This document shows, piece by piece, positions 18,520 to 27,178 of a DNA stretch of 64,000 nucleotides (positions within the stretch are counted from its first letter, which is position 1; each line of letters begins with the position of its first letter). Both the position numbers and the translations under genes were made by a program. This stretch comes from Microbacterium sp. EYE_78 (GTDB lineage: Bacteria; Actinomycetota; Actinomycetes; Actinomycetales; Microbacteriaceae). The notes beneath the pieces were generated by a model, which saw only the letters and a list, made by a program, of their open reading frames with translations, searched no databases and was not told the origin of the DNA. Where the stretch lies: positions 1,178,001-1,242,000 of the forward strand of contig NZ_JAHXMY010000001.1 of assembly GCF_023149035.1 (NCBI RefSeq). Reading direction: 5' to 3'.

Positions 18520-18560
18520 CCGGCAGCTTCGCGGGTGGATGCCCACGACCGAGGAGGATC

Positions 18561-19607
18561 ATGCGACCGTCCCCCGCCGACCGCGCAGAGAAGCAACGGC
18601 GGCTGCAGCGCCTCCGCGACGAGGCGGGTGGTGCGGCGCTGCTGCTCGATTCGCACGAGGCGCTGGCGTGGTACCTCGACGGGGCCCGGACGCACGTGTC
18701 GCTGGCCGGACCGCCGGTACTCGCCGTCCGCGTCGACGACGACGGCGACACCCTCTTCGTCGCGGCGAACGAGGTCGACCGGCTGGTCGCTGAGGAGCTG
18801 CTCGAGTCGGATGCCGCGCGCCTGGTCGCGGTTCCGTGGCGGACGCCCCCGGCGGTCGCCGCCGCCGCGGCGGGGCCCGTCGGGCGGGAGGGCGAGGTGG
18901 CGCCCCTGCTGCGAGCGGCGCGTGCGGCGCTGCTGCCGGCGGAGACGGACCGCTATCGGGCCCTCGGACGCGAAACTGCGGAGGTGCTGACGGCCGTCGC
19001 GCGGGAGCTGGGTGCGTCGTCGACCGAACGTTCGGCCGCGGCCGGGCTCGCGTCGGGTCTCGTGGCGCGCGGGATCGACCCGCTCGTGATCCTGGTCGCG
19101 GGGGAGGAGCGGCTGCCCCACCGGCATCCCCTCCCCGCCGACGGCGTGCTCGGGCGTCGGGCGATGCTCGTCGTGTGCGGGCGGCGGCACGGCCTCATCG
19201 CCAACGCGACCCGGTGGGTCGGCGACGCGGGCGACGGTGATGAGCGGATCCTCGAGGTGGAGGCGGCGTTCTTCGCCGCGACCCGCCCGGGCGCGCGGCT
19301 CGACGAGGTGTTCGCCGCGGGGACCGCGGGGTACGCGGCGGCGGGCTTCGACGCGGACGAGTGGACGAAGCATCACCAGGGCGGGCCGACCGGGTACGCC
19401 GGTCGCGACCCCCGCGCGACGCCGCTGACGACGGATGCCGTGGCGTCGGCCCACGCGTTCGCGTGGAACCCCAGCGCGCCCGGCGCCAAGGTCGAGGACA
19501 CCGTCCTGGTCACCGAGGCGGGCATCGAGGTGCTGACGGTGGATCCGCAGTGGCCGACCGCGGAGTTCGCCGGGCTGCACCGGCCGGCGGCGCGCGCGTT
19601 CGGCTGA
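18561..19607 (+). CDS. M24 (Xaa-Pro aminopeptidase-like) protein, probably inactive as a peptidase
   Basis: The 348-residue product has a GAGGAGG ribosome site and resembles creatinase/prolidase proteins: an N-terminal creatinase-type domain (ALLLDSHEALAWYLDGAR) and a pita-bread-like C-terminal half. Where active enzymes have their first two Asp metal ligands (typically in D-G-x..S-D-x-T-R), this sequence reads VVCGRRHGLIANATRWV, without acidic residues. The His-rich loop KHHQGGPTGY and a late KVEDTVLV Glu remain. The metal site therefore seems broken. It is divergent from a LacI repressor with an operator between, so it is regulated with pectin genes. A role as sugar-linked lyase, binding protein or pseudoenzyme is open. 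Confidence 0.72.
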   Translation: MRPSPADRAEKQRRLQRLRDEAGGAALLLDSHEALAWYLDGARTHVSLAGPPVLAVRVDDDGDTLFVAANEVDRLVAEELLESDAARLVAVPWRTPPAVAAAAAGPVGREGEVAPLLRAARAALLPAETDRYRALGRETAEVLTAVARELGASSTERSAAAGLASGLVARGIDPLVILVAGEERLPHRHPLPADGVLGRRAMLVVCGRRHGLIANATRWVGDAGDGDERILEVEAAFFAATRPGARLDEVFAAGTAGYAAAGFDADEWTKHHQGGPTGYAGRDPRATPLTTDAVASAHAFAWNPSAPGAKVEDTVLVTEAGIEVLTVDPQWPTAEFAGLHRPAARAFG

Positions 19608-19634
19608 GAGGCGGGTGGGGGCCTGCCGGGGCGT

Positions 19635-19710
19635 CGGATTCGGAGATGTGCGTCGGATTCGGACCAGGGACGCGGGTGTGTTCCGAATCCGGCGACATGC
19701 TCCGAATCTG
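19635..19710. repeat. Long imperfect hairpin with repeated CGGATTCGG words
   Basis: The left half has TCGGATTCGGA at 19635-19645 and TCGGATTCGGA again at 19653-19663; the right half has their inverted forms TTCCGAATCCG from 19681 and CTCCGAATCTG at 19700-19710. The halves pair with a bulge around a loop of about 16 nt. It follows the M24-like gene and may end its transcript. The remaining gap to 19840 shows only a TACGAT box at 19829-19834. Confidence 0.65.
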
Positions 19711-19840
19711 ATGCGCAGGAGTGGATGCCGAGGTGGGCGATGCGCCTCGAATTCTCTGCCACACTCGCCAAGGTCGCCCGTTCGGCTCGTGAGCCGGTTC
19801 GGGCTGGTCGTCACCCGCCTCGGCAGAATACGATGGAGTC

Positions 19841-21616
19841 ATGGGTAGGAAAACGCTTTCCCGCGTGAGCGGGATGATCGACGGTGCTCACCCCGCGCGG
19901 TCGATCCTCCGCCTCCTCGCGCGTCGTCCCGGCCGCATCTCGGTGGCCGTGCTCGCCTTCGCGCTCAAAGAGGTGCCGCTCTGGTTCCTGCCCGTCGTGA
20001 CGGCCGCGATCATCGACATCGTCGCGGACGACGGCGAGGTCTCGCAGGTCGCGTGGTGGTTCGCGGTCGCCGCCGTCCTGCTGCTGCAGAACTACCCGAA
20101 CCACATCGTCTACACGCGCAACTTCATGACGGTCGTCCGCGACACCGGCGCCGATCTGCGCAACGCCCTCGCCGCGCACCTGCAGAGCCTGTCGATCGGC
20201 TACCACTCGCGCACGAGCTCGTCCCTGGTGCAGACCAAGGTCGTCCGCGACGTCGAGAACGTCGAACTGATGCTGCAGCAGGTGACGCATCCGCTCCTGT
20301 CGGCGATCATGGTCATGGCCGGCGCGCTGTCGATGACCGCGGTGGCCGTGCCGCAGTTCCTCCCGGTCTACGCGCTCGCCGTCCCGATCGCGATCGGCAT
20401 CCGCTACGGCATGCGCAACCGCTCACGCGCGCGCAACGAGACGTTCCGGCGCGAGGTCGAGGTGCTGTCCTCGCGCGTCGGCGAGATGGCATCCCTCATC
20501 CCCGTCACCCGGGCGCACGGCCTCGAGGAGACCGCGGTCACGCGCGTCGCGCACGGCGCCGACGGCGTGCGCCGGGCAGGGCTCCATCTCGACATGCTCA
20601 ACGGCCACGTCGCCTCCATCTCGTGGGTCGCGATGCAGCTGCTGGGGGTGGGATGCCTCGTCCTCGCCGCCCTGTTCTCCCTCACCGGGGTCCTGCCCAT
20701 CACCCCCGGCGAGGTCGTGCTGCTGTCGACCTACTTCACCCTGCTGACGCAGGGGCTCACCCAGCTGCTCATGCTCATCCCGGTCGGCGCGCGTGGTCTC
20801 GAGTCGGTGCGGTCGATCGCCGAGGTGCTGCAGGAGCCCGACCTCGAGCTGAACGAGGGCCGGGATGCCGTCGCCGACGTCTCGGGCGAGATCGACCTGC
20901 ACGCGGCGTCGCACCGGTACGCCGGGGCGGGCGACGACGCGCTGCACCGGATCGACCTGCGCATCCCCGCCGGCGCCACGGTCGCCTTCGTCGGCTCGTC
21001 GGGGTCGGGCAAGTCGACGATGCTGAATCTCGTCCTCGGGTTCCTCCGACCGACCTCGGGGCGGATCCTCCTCGACGGTCGCGACATGCAGGAGCTCGAC
21101 CTCCGGACCGTACGGCGATTCGTCTCGGTCGTGCCGCAGGAGTCGGTGCTGTTCGAAGGCACGATCCGCGAGAACGTCGCGTACGGCCTGCGCGACGTCG
21201 ACGACGCCCGTATCGAGCGGGCCCTGCGCGATGCCAACGCGTGGCAGTTCGTCCAGGATCAGCCCCACGGGTGGGACACCGTCGTGGGCGAGCGCGGCGC
21301 GCGGCTCTCGGGCGGGCAGCGTCAGCGCCTGGCCATCGCCCGGGCCCTCGTGCGGGACCCCCGCATCCTGCTGCTCGACGAGGCGACCAGCGCGCTCGAC
21401 CCCGAGTCGGAGGAGCTCGTGAAAGACGCGCTCGGGCGTCTCATGCAGGGTCGCACCACCCTCGTCGTCGCCCACCGCCTCTCGACGGTGCGGCAGGCCG
21501 ACACGATCGTCGTCCTCGAGGGCGGCCGCATCGTCGAGCAGGGCTCGCACGCCGAGCTGCTCGAGCGCGGCGGCCGCTACGCGCACCTGCACCTCACCCA
21601 AGCCGGCCTGGCATGA
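19841..21616 (+). CDS. ABC transporter half-molecule (fused membrane and ATPase domains)
   Basis: The 591-residue protein has a six-helix type IV exporter membrane domain (about 30-320) and a C-terminal ATPase: Walker A GSSGSGKST near 384-392, Q-loop VPQESVLFEGT, signature LSGGQRQRL near 489, Walker B ILLLDEATSALD near 510 and the switch His in VVAHRLST near 544. A half-transporter must dimerise. The annotated start is uncertain: a LacI operator at 19848-19861 lies within its first codons, so either the mRNA is leaderless at 19841 or translation begins at the ATG at 19874 (MIDGAHPARS). It precedes an oxidoreductase and a GH43-like enzyme by 22 nt. Export of a drug or lipid is usual for the fold; here a carbohydrate role is suggested by the operator only. 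Confidence 0.82.
   Translation: MGRKTLSRVSGMIDGAHPARSILRLLARRPGRISVAVLAFALKEVPLWFLPVVTAAIIDIVADDGEVSQVAWWFAVAAVLLLQNYPNHIVYTRNFMTVVRDTGADLRNALAAHLQSLSIGYHSRTSSSLVQTKVVRDVENVELMLQQVTHPLLSAIMVMAGALSMTAVAVPQFLPVYALAVPIAIGIRYGMRNRSRARNETFRREVEVLSSRVGEMASLIPVTRAHGLEETAVTRVAHGADGVRRAGLHLDMLNGHVASISWVAMQLLGVGCLVLAALFSLTGVLPITPGEVVLLSTYFTLLTQGLTQLLMLIPVGARGLESVRSIAEVLQEPDLELNEGRDAVADVSGEIDLHAASHRYAGAGDDALHRIDLRIPAGATVAFVGSSGSGKSTMLNLVLGFLRPTSGRILLDGRDMQELDLRTVRRFVSVVPQESVLFEGTIRENVAYGLRDVDDARIERALRDANAWQFVQDQPHGWDTVVGERGARLSGGQRQRLAIARALVRDPRILLLDEATSALDPESEELVKDALGRLMQGRTTLVVAHRLSTVRQADTIVVLEGGRIVEQGSHAELLERGGRYAHLHLTQAGLA
19848..19861. promoter_or_regulatory. LacI-family operator overlapping the ABC transporter start
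   Basis: GGAAAACGCTTTCC is a strong LacI-type site, a hybrid of the AAACG and CGCTTT half-sites seen elsewhere in the window. It overlaps codons 3-7 of the longest reading frame, just after a possible TACGAT -10 box at 19829-19834. Confidence 0.7.
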
Positions 21617-21638
21617 CCCACACCCGGGAGGCATCCGC

Positions 21639-22745
21639 ATGACCACCACCCTCCGCTGCGCCCTCATCGGCACGGGCAGCGTCGCGCACCTGCACGCGCG
21701 GGCCGTCGCCGCACACCCCCGTGCCGAGCTCGTGGCCGTCACCGACCACCGGCGCGAGGCCGCCGACGCGTTCGCCCGGGAGTGGGGAGAAGCGGCGGTC
21801 TACGACGACCTCGACGCGCTGCTCGCCGCCGAGCGGCCCGACGTCGTCCTCATCTGCACGCCGCCGGCCGTGCACGCCGAGCAGGCGGTCGCGAGCCTCG
21901 AAGCCGGTGCGCACGTCGTCGTGGAGAAGCCGCCGGCACCCTCGCTCGAAGAGCTCGACCGGATGCGGGGTGCCGCCGAACGCACCGGCCGTCGTCTCGC
22001 GGTCGTCTTCCAGCAGCGCACCGGCACCGCCGCCGCCCACGTGCGCGGGCTCCTGCGCTCCGGCGCGCTCGGCAGGCCGCTGCTCGCCGCCTGCCACACG
22101 CTCTGGTTCCGGGGCGAGGACTACTTCGCCGTCGATTGGCGGGGCACGTGGAGGACCGAGGGCGGCGGGACCACCCTGGGCCACGGCATCCACCAGCTCG
22201 ACCTGCTCGCCTACCTCCTCGGCGACTGGGCCACGGTGCAGGGCCGGCTGTGGCGTCTCGATCGCGAGACCGAGACCGAGGATGCCTCGACCGCCACCGT
22301 GACCTTCGCGAGCGGTGTCGTGGCGCAGGTGCTCACGAGCGCCGTGTCGCCGCGGCAGACGAGCTCGATCCGCATCGACACCCAGAAGGCGACCGTCACG
22401 GTCGACCACCTCTACGGTCACGGGCACGAGAACTGGGCGATCACCCCCGCCCCGGGCTTCGAGGGCGAGGCGGAGGCCTGGCGGTTGCCGGACGTCGAAG
22501 AGCGCAGCGACCACGCCCCGCTTCTGCGCGACGTGTTCGACGCGCTGCTGTCGGGTGATCCGCTGCCGCCGACCGCCGACGAGCCGGCGCGCTCGTTCGA
22601 GCTGGTGACGGCGATCTACGCCTCGGCGGCCGCCGACGGGGCCGTCGTCACGCCCGCGGCGCTGGCCGCGCACCCGACGCATCGCGCGGGCCTTGAGAGC
22701 CCCGTCACGGACATGCGGCCGGGACTCCAGGGAGAGCGGACGTGA
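21639..22745 (+). CDS. Gfo/Idh/MocA-family oxidoreductase
   Basis: The 368-residue protein opens with CALIGTGSVAHLHARAV, the NAD(P)-binding GxGxxA variant, and has VVVEKPPAPS near residue 95-105 with the conserved EKP. The C-terminal domain includes GGGTTLGHGIHQLDLL, the His-containing active-site segment of the family. GGGAGG lies 6 nt before the ATG. It follows the ABC half-transporter and overlaps the GH43-like gene by 4 nt, so the three form one operon controlled by the operator at 19848. A sugar or sugar-derivative oxidation is likely, with substrate unknown. Confidence 0.86.
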   Translation: MTTTLRCALIGTGSVAHLHARAVAAHPRAELVAVTDHRREAADAFAREWGEAAVYDDLDALLAAERPDVVLICTPPAVHAEQAVASLEAGAHVVVEKPPAPSLEELDRMRGAAERTGRRLAVVFQQRTGTAAAHVRGLLRSGALGRPLLAACHTLWFRGEDYFAVDWRGTWRTEGGGTTLGHGIHQLDLLAYLLGDWATVQGRLWRLDRETETEDASTATVTFASGVVAQVLTSAVSPRQTSSIRIDTQKATVTVDHLYGHGHENWAITPAPGFEGEAEAWRLPDVEERSDHAPLLRDVFDALLSGDPLPPTADEPARSFELVTAIYASAAADGAVVTPAALAAHPTHRAGLESPVTDMRPGLQGERT

Positions 22746-23674
22746 CCATCGCGGAGCTGTACCGCGACCCCGTCTACGACGGCGCCACCGATCCCGTCGT
22801 GGTCATCGAGGGCGGCACCTGGTGGATGTTCTACACGCAGCGCCGAGCGACGCATCCCGACCCCGGACCGGGCGTCGCGTGGGTCCACGGCAGCCGCATC
22901 GGGGTGGCGCAGTCCGGTGACGGCCTGCGCTGGGAGTACGCGGGAACGCTCGAGCCGGTGCGCGGCGGCCTCGACCTCGATCGGAGCGGACCTCCGCCGG
23001 CGACCGATCGCACCCACTGGGCGCCCGAGGTCGTCCACGACGGGCAGCGCTGGCGCATGTACCTGACGGAGATCGACGGCGTGCCCGACCGGTGGCCGGG
23101 GCACGCGAGGACGATCGTCGAATACCGTTCCGACGACCTGCGGTCGTGGCGCCGCGAGGGCCCGATCGACCTCGGCAGCGACCGGGTGATCGACGCCGCC
23201 GTGGCCCGGGTGCCCGGTGGGTCGTGGCGCCTCTGGTGGAAGGACGAGGCAGCCGACTCGGTGACGAAGGTCGCCGTCTCGGACGACCTCGACACCTGGC
23301 GTCAGGGCGGCATCGCCATCGGGGGCACGGCGCACGAGGGCCCGTCGGTGTTCGAGCTGGCGGGTCGCTGGTGGATGATCGTCGACGAATGGCGCGGCAT
23401 GGCCGTGCACGTCTCGGATGACGCGGTGCACTGGCGCCGACAGGGCGGACCCGACGACGTCATCCTCGGAGCGGGCGAGGTGCCCGGTCCCGGGTTCGGC
23501 CACCACGGCGCCCCGGTCCGCGTGGGGGATGACGTGTGGTTCTACTTCTTCGGGCACCCGACGCGCGCCTACGTCCCCGACGAGGACGCGGACGACATCG
23601 ACGACCGTCGCTGCGCGATCTACCGTGTGCGCCTCGAGGTGGGCGATCACGGTCTGGTGACGACCGCGGGCTGA
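22742..23674 (+). CDS. GH43-like five-bladed propeller glycosidase
   Basis: Translation starts at a GTG overlapping the previous stop (GTGA), giving 310 residues and no signal peptide. The sequence has the repeated Trp-rich blades of GH43/GH117-type propellers and a plausible triad: Asp17 (GATDPVVV), Asp151 (RVIDAAV) and Glu199 (HEGPSVFE). The motif HWAPEVVHDG at 92-101 also fits the family. Enzymes of this type remove arabinofuranosyl, xylosyl, galactosyl or anhydrogalactose units in the cytosol. The operon partner oxidoreductase suggests that the released sugar is modified. Family assignment beyond the fold is uncertain. Confidence 0.75.
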   Translation: MTIAELYRDPVYDGATDPVVVIEGGTWWMFYTQRRATHPDPGPGVAWVHGSRIGVAQSGDGLRWEYAGTLEPVRGGLDLDRSGPPPATDRTHWAPEVVHDGQRWRMYLTEIDGVPDRWPGHARTIVEYRSDDLRSWRREGPIDLGSDRVIDAAVARVPGGSWRLWWKDEAADSVTKVAVSDDLDTWRQGGIAIGGTAHEGPSVFELAGRWWMIVDEWRGMAVHVSDDAVHWRRQGGPDDVILGAGEVPGPGFGHHGAPVRVGDDVWFYFFGHPTRAYVPDEDADDIDDRRCAIYRVRLEVGDHGLVTTAG

Positions 23675-23729
23675 CCGCGCGCCGATCGGTAGCATTCGTG
23701 TTACCGGTCCCAATCGGCGGTGGAAGGTT

Positions 23730-23798
23730 GGAAATCGCTTTCCCGATTCTCTTGCAAAACGTTTCAGTGAGCGGTACCGTGGGCGGCAAGCGCTTTCC
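23730..23798. promoter_or_regulatory. CUT1 operon promoter with three LacI-type operators
   Basis: Three palindromes lie within 69 nt: GGAAATCGCTTTCC at 23730-23743, GCAAAACGTTTCAG at 23754-23767 and GGCAAGCGCTTTCC at 23785-23798. A promoter is interleaved: TTGCAA at 23752-23757, 17 nt, TACCGT at 23775-23780. The middle site overlaps the -35 and the last covers the start point. It mixes both operator core types found in the window, so two repressors may act here. Confidence 0.72.
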
Positions 23799-23890
23799 CG
23801 ACACAGCCAGCTGCACCGAGAGCGCGACCGCCAACACGGACCACGACGTCCGCGGACACTCGTAACGCGGACGTTCGAGAGAGGACAAGG

Positions 23891-25180
23891 ATGTTCATCA
23901 GCAAGCGGGCACTCGCAGCCGTCGCACTCGCGACCGGCTCGGCCATCGCCCTCGCCGGCTGCGCCGGATCGCCGGAGCCCGCGGGCACGTACAACCCGGA
24001 AGAAGAGGTCACCCTCGATCTCGCGTTCTGGGGCAACGACGTGCGCGCGGACCTGTACAACCAGGCCATCGAGGCGTTCAACGAGGAATACCCGAACATC
24101 ACGGTCAACCCGACCTTCCTCGCCTTCCCCGAGTTCTGGGAGAAGCGTCAGACCGAGGCCGCGGGCAAGAACCTGCCCGACGTGATGCAGTTCGACTACT
24201 CCTACCTCCGTCAGTACTCCGAGAACGGTCTGCTCCTCGACCTCGACCCCTTCCTGGGCGGAATCATCCAGACCGACCCCCTGCCGCAGAACATCCTCGA
24301 CGTCGGCAAGGTGGGCGACACCACCTACGGCATCGCGACGTCCACCAACGCCTGGGGCCTGTTCACCAACCCGGTCCTGCTGGAGGAGGCGGGCGTCGAG
24401 GACTTCGCTGGCGGCTCCTGGGCCGACTACACCGCCTGGATGGCGGAGGTCACCGAGGCCGCCGGCGGCGACGTCTGGGGCGGCAGCGACTACACCGGCC
24501 GCATCCAGAACTTCGAGCTGCAGCTGCGCGCCGAGGGCGGCAACCTCTTCAACGAGGAGGGCGAGCCCCAGTTCGACGAGGCGCGTCTGAAGGCGTTCTG
24601 GGAAGAGGGCCAGGAGATCCGCGACGGCATCGGCGTGCCGCAGCAGACGGTGGAGGAGGCCCTGCCCCTCGGCCCCTTCGACACCGCCACCACCGCCAGT
24701 GAGCTGACGTGGGACAACTTCGGTGCCGGCTACCTCGGCAACCTGGGTGAAGGCTTCACCGAGCTGAACCTGCTCGCCCCGCCCGTCACCGAGGAAGGCG
24801 CGAAGGACCTCTACCTGAAGCCGTCGATGCTGCACACCATCGCCGCCAACACCGACGCTCCCGAGGCGGCTGCGACCCTCGTCGACTTCCTCGTGAACTC
24901 GCCCGAGGCGGGTGCGATCTTCGGCACGAACCGTGGCCTCCCCGCATCCGAGACCGCACTCGAAGCCGCTGACCTCGACCCGCTGAGCCAGCAGGTCCAG
25001 GCGCACGAAGAGGCCATCGCGGACCGCCTCGGCGACGCTCCGCCGGTGCCGATCGTCGGCTACGGCACGCTGGAGGAGAAGTTCCGTCAGCTGGGTGTGG
25101 AGCTGAACTTCGGCACCATCACCGTCGACGAGGCCGTCTCGCAGTTCTTCACCGAGATGGACGTCGTCCTCAACCAGTGA
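23891..25180 (+). CDS. CUT1 ABC transporter substrate-binding lipoprotein
   Basis: The 429-residue protein has a lipoprotein signal with lipobox LAGC (Cys24), then an extracellular solute-binding family 1 fold: DLAFWGNDVRADLYNQAIEAFNEEYP and later the hinge motif with MLHTIAANTDAPEAAATLVDFL, common in oligosaccharide-binding proteins. GAGGACAAGG lies before the ATG. It is the first gene of a transport operon with two permeases, a DUF624 protein and a GH51 enzyme, preceded by three LacI operators. Pectic arabino- or rhamnogalacturono-oligosaccharides are likely ligands, by context. Confidence 0.9.
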   Translation: MFISKRALAAVALATGSAIALAGCAGSPEPAGTYNPEEEVTLDLAFWGNDVRADLYNQAIEAFNEEYPNITVNPTFLAFPEFWEKRQTEAAGKNLPDVMQFDYSYLRQYSENGLLLDLDPFLGGIIQTDPLPQNILDVGKVGDTTYGIATSTNAWGLFTNPVLLEEAGVEDFAGGSWADYTAWMAEVTEAAGGDVWGGSDYTGRIQNFELQLRAEGGNLFNEEGEPQFDEARLKAFWEEGQEIRDGIGVPQQTVEEALPLGPFDTATTASELTWDNFGAGYLGNLGEGFTELNLLAPPVTEEGAKDLYLKPSMLHTIAANTDAPEAAATLVDFLVNSPEAGAIFGTNRGLPASETALEAADLDPLSQQVQAHEEAIADRLGDAPPVPIVGYGTLEEKFRQLGVELNFGTITVDEAVSQFFTEMDVVLNQ

Positions 25181-25254
25181 TGACCCGTGGGGCCCGGGTG
25201 CAGTGCGCCCGGGCCCCACGCCCATCCTCCGCCCCCCGAATCCAGGAGCCCGAC

Positions 25255-26247
25255 GTGAGCACCACAGCCACGAGAGTGATCGTCACCGGCGACAAGCGCC
25301 GCCGCGACCTCGTCCGGAAGCGACGCCCCGAGAGCCTCAGCCGTCCCGGCCAGCGGTCCCGTTCCCGCAAGGAGACCCTCGCCGGCTACGGGTTCCTCGT
25401 TCCGTGGCTCATCGGCTTCTTCGGGCTGACCATCATCCCGATGGTCTACTCCCTGTACCTGTCGTTCACGCGGTACAACATCTTCCAGCCGCCGTCGTGG
25501 GTCGGTCTCGACAACTACATCCGGCTGTTCACGAACGACCCGCAGTTCATCCAGTCCGCGCAGATCACCCTGATCTACGTGCTGGTGGGAACGCCCATCA
25601 CCCTCGCCGCGGCCCTGCTCGTGGCCATGCTGCTGAACTTCCGCGACAAGGGCTCGGGCTTCTTCCGGTCGGCGTTCTACGCGCCGTCGCTCATCGGCGG
25701 CTCGGTGTCGGTCGCCATCGTCTGGCGCGCCATGTTCGCCGGCGACGGCCCGGTCGACTCGTCGCTGTCGTTCTTCGGACTCGACCTCGGCGGATGGATC
25801 GGCAACCCCGACCTCGTCCTGCCCGCGATGATCGTCCTGTCGATCTGGCAGTTCGGCGCGACGATGGTCATCTTCCTCGCCGGACTCAAGCAGATCCCGA
25901 AGGAGCTGTACGAGGCGGCCGAGATGGACGGCGCCGGATCGTGGCACCGCTTCCGCGCCGTGACCCTGCCGATGCTGTCGCCGGTCATCTTCTTCAACCT
26001 GCTGCTGGGCCTCATCGGCGCGTTCCAGGTGTTCGCCTCGGCCTACATCATCTCGAACGGCTCCGGCGGGCCCGCGGGGATGACCAACTTCATCACCCTC
26101 TACCTCTACAAGCGCGGCTTCGCCGACGGGCAGATGGGCTACGCGGCCGCGATCGCGTGGGTGCTGCTGGTCGTCGTCGCCGTCATCGCCTTCATCCTCT
26201 TCCGCACCCAGCGCTCCTGGGTGCACTACGCAGGAGACAACCGATGA
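25255..26247 (+). CDS. CUT1 sugar ABC transporter permease (MalF-like)
   Basis: The GTG chosen is preceded by AGGAG at 6 nt spacing and gives 330 residues; an ATG 78 nt upstream lacks one. After a basic cytosolic N-terminus, six membrane segments follow (first: GFLVPWLIGFFGLTIIPMVY). The cytoplasmic EAA loop reads EAAEMDGAGSWHRFRAVTLP, which contacts the ATPase. It pairs with the next permease, whose ATG overlaps its stop (ATGA). No ATPase gene is found anywhere in the operon, so a shared MsiK-type ATPase encoded elsewhere must drive it. Confidence 0.92.
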   Translation: MSTTATRVIVTGDKRRRDLVRKRRPESLSRPGQRSRSRKETLAGYGFLVPWLIGFFGLTIIPMVYSLYLSFTRYNIFQPPSWVGLDNYIRLFTNDPQFIQSAQITLIYVLVGTPITLAAALLVAMLLNFRDKGSGFFRSAFYAPSLIGGSVSVAIVWRAMFAGDGPVDSSLSFFGLDLGGWIGNPDLVLPAMIVLSIWQFGATMVIFLAGLKQIPKELYEAAEMDGAGSWHRFRAVTLPMLSPVIFFNLLLGLIGAFQVFASAYIISNGSGGPAGMTNFITLYLYKRGFADGQMGYAAAIAWVLLVVVAVIAFILFRTQRSWVHYAGDNR

Positions 26248-27176
26248 GCACCTCCAACGTCGCCACGACCTCGGGCGCGGCATCCACCCCCGTCTTCGCC
26301 GCCCAGCAGACCATCCCGGCCCCGCCCCGCAAGAAGGTCAATCGCAAGACCTGGCAGACCGTGGTCTGGCTGATCGGGCTGATCGCCCTCACGGCGCTCG
26401 TGCTCTACCCGCTCGTGTGGCTCGCGTTCTCGACCTTCAAGCCCAACGGTGAGTTCGGGCAGAACTCCGGGCTGCTGCCGAACTCACCCACGTTCGACAA
26501 CTACACCAAAGTGCTCGAGGGCATCGCGGGCGTGCCGCTCTGGAAGTTCTTCTGGAACTCCCTCATCCTCGCCGTGGCGGCGGTGGTGGGCACCGTGCTC
26601 TCGAGCGCGCTCGCGGCCTACGCCTTCGCGCGCATCCAGTTCAAGGGGCTCGGCATCCTGTTCGCCGCGATGATCGGCACGCTGCTGCTGCCGTTCCACG
26701 TCGTGATCATCCCGCAGTACATCCTCTTCAACAACTTCGGTCTGGTCGACACGTTCTGGCCGCTGATCCTGCCGAAGTTCCTCGCGACCGAGGCGTTCTT
26801 CGTCTTCCTGCTGGTGCAGTTCATGCGCCAGATGCCGCGCGACATGGACGAGGCTGCGCGCATCGACGGCGCGGGGCACGTGCGCATCTTCTGGGCGATC
26901 ATCCTTCCGCTCGTGAAGCCCGCGCTCATCACCTGCGCCATCTTCGCCTTCATCTGGTCGTGGAACGACTTCCTCGGGCCGCTGCTGTACCTGACGAGCC
27001 CCGAGAACTACCCGCTGCCGATCGCGCTGCGCCTCTACAACGACCAGTCGTCGACGAGCGACTACGGCGCCACCGTGACGGCCTCGTTCCTGGCGCTCCT
27101 CCCGGTGCTCATCTTCTTCCTCGTCTTCCAGCGCTTCCTCGTCGACGGCGTCGCCACGCAGGGACTCAAGGGCTGA
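26244..27176 (+). CDS. CUT1 sugar ABC transporter permease (MalG-like)
   Basis: The 310-residue protein has a long Ala/Pro-rich cytosolic N-terminus, six membrane segments and the EAA loop EAARIDGAGHVRIFWAIILP near residues 205-224. The C-terminus ends in FQRFLVDGVATQGLKG, the typical ending of MalG-type permeases. The start overlaps the stop of the first permease by 4 nt, and a DUF624 gene follows after 2 nt. The two permeases together form the channel for the operon's binding protein. Confidence 0.93.
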   Translation: MSTSNVATTSGAASTPVFAAQQTIPAPPRKKVNRKTWQTVVWLIGLIALTALVLYPLVWLAFSTFKPNGEFGQNSGLLPNSPTFDNYTKVLEGIAGVPLWKFFWNSLILAVAAVVGTVLSSALAAYAFARIQFKGLGILFAAMIGTLLLPFHVVIIPQYILFNNFGLVDTFWPLILPKFLATEAFFVFLLVQFMRQMPRDMDEAARIDGAGHVRIFWAIILPLVKPALITCAIFAFIWSWNDFLGPLLYLTSPENYPLPIALRLYNDQSSTSDYGATVTASFLALLPVLIFFLVFQRFLVDGVATQGLKG

Positions 27177-27178
27177 GC

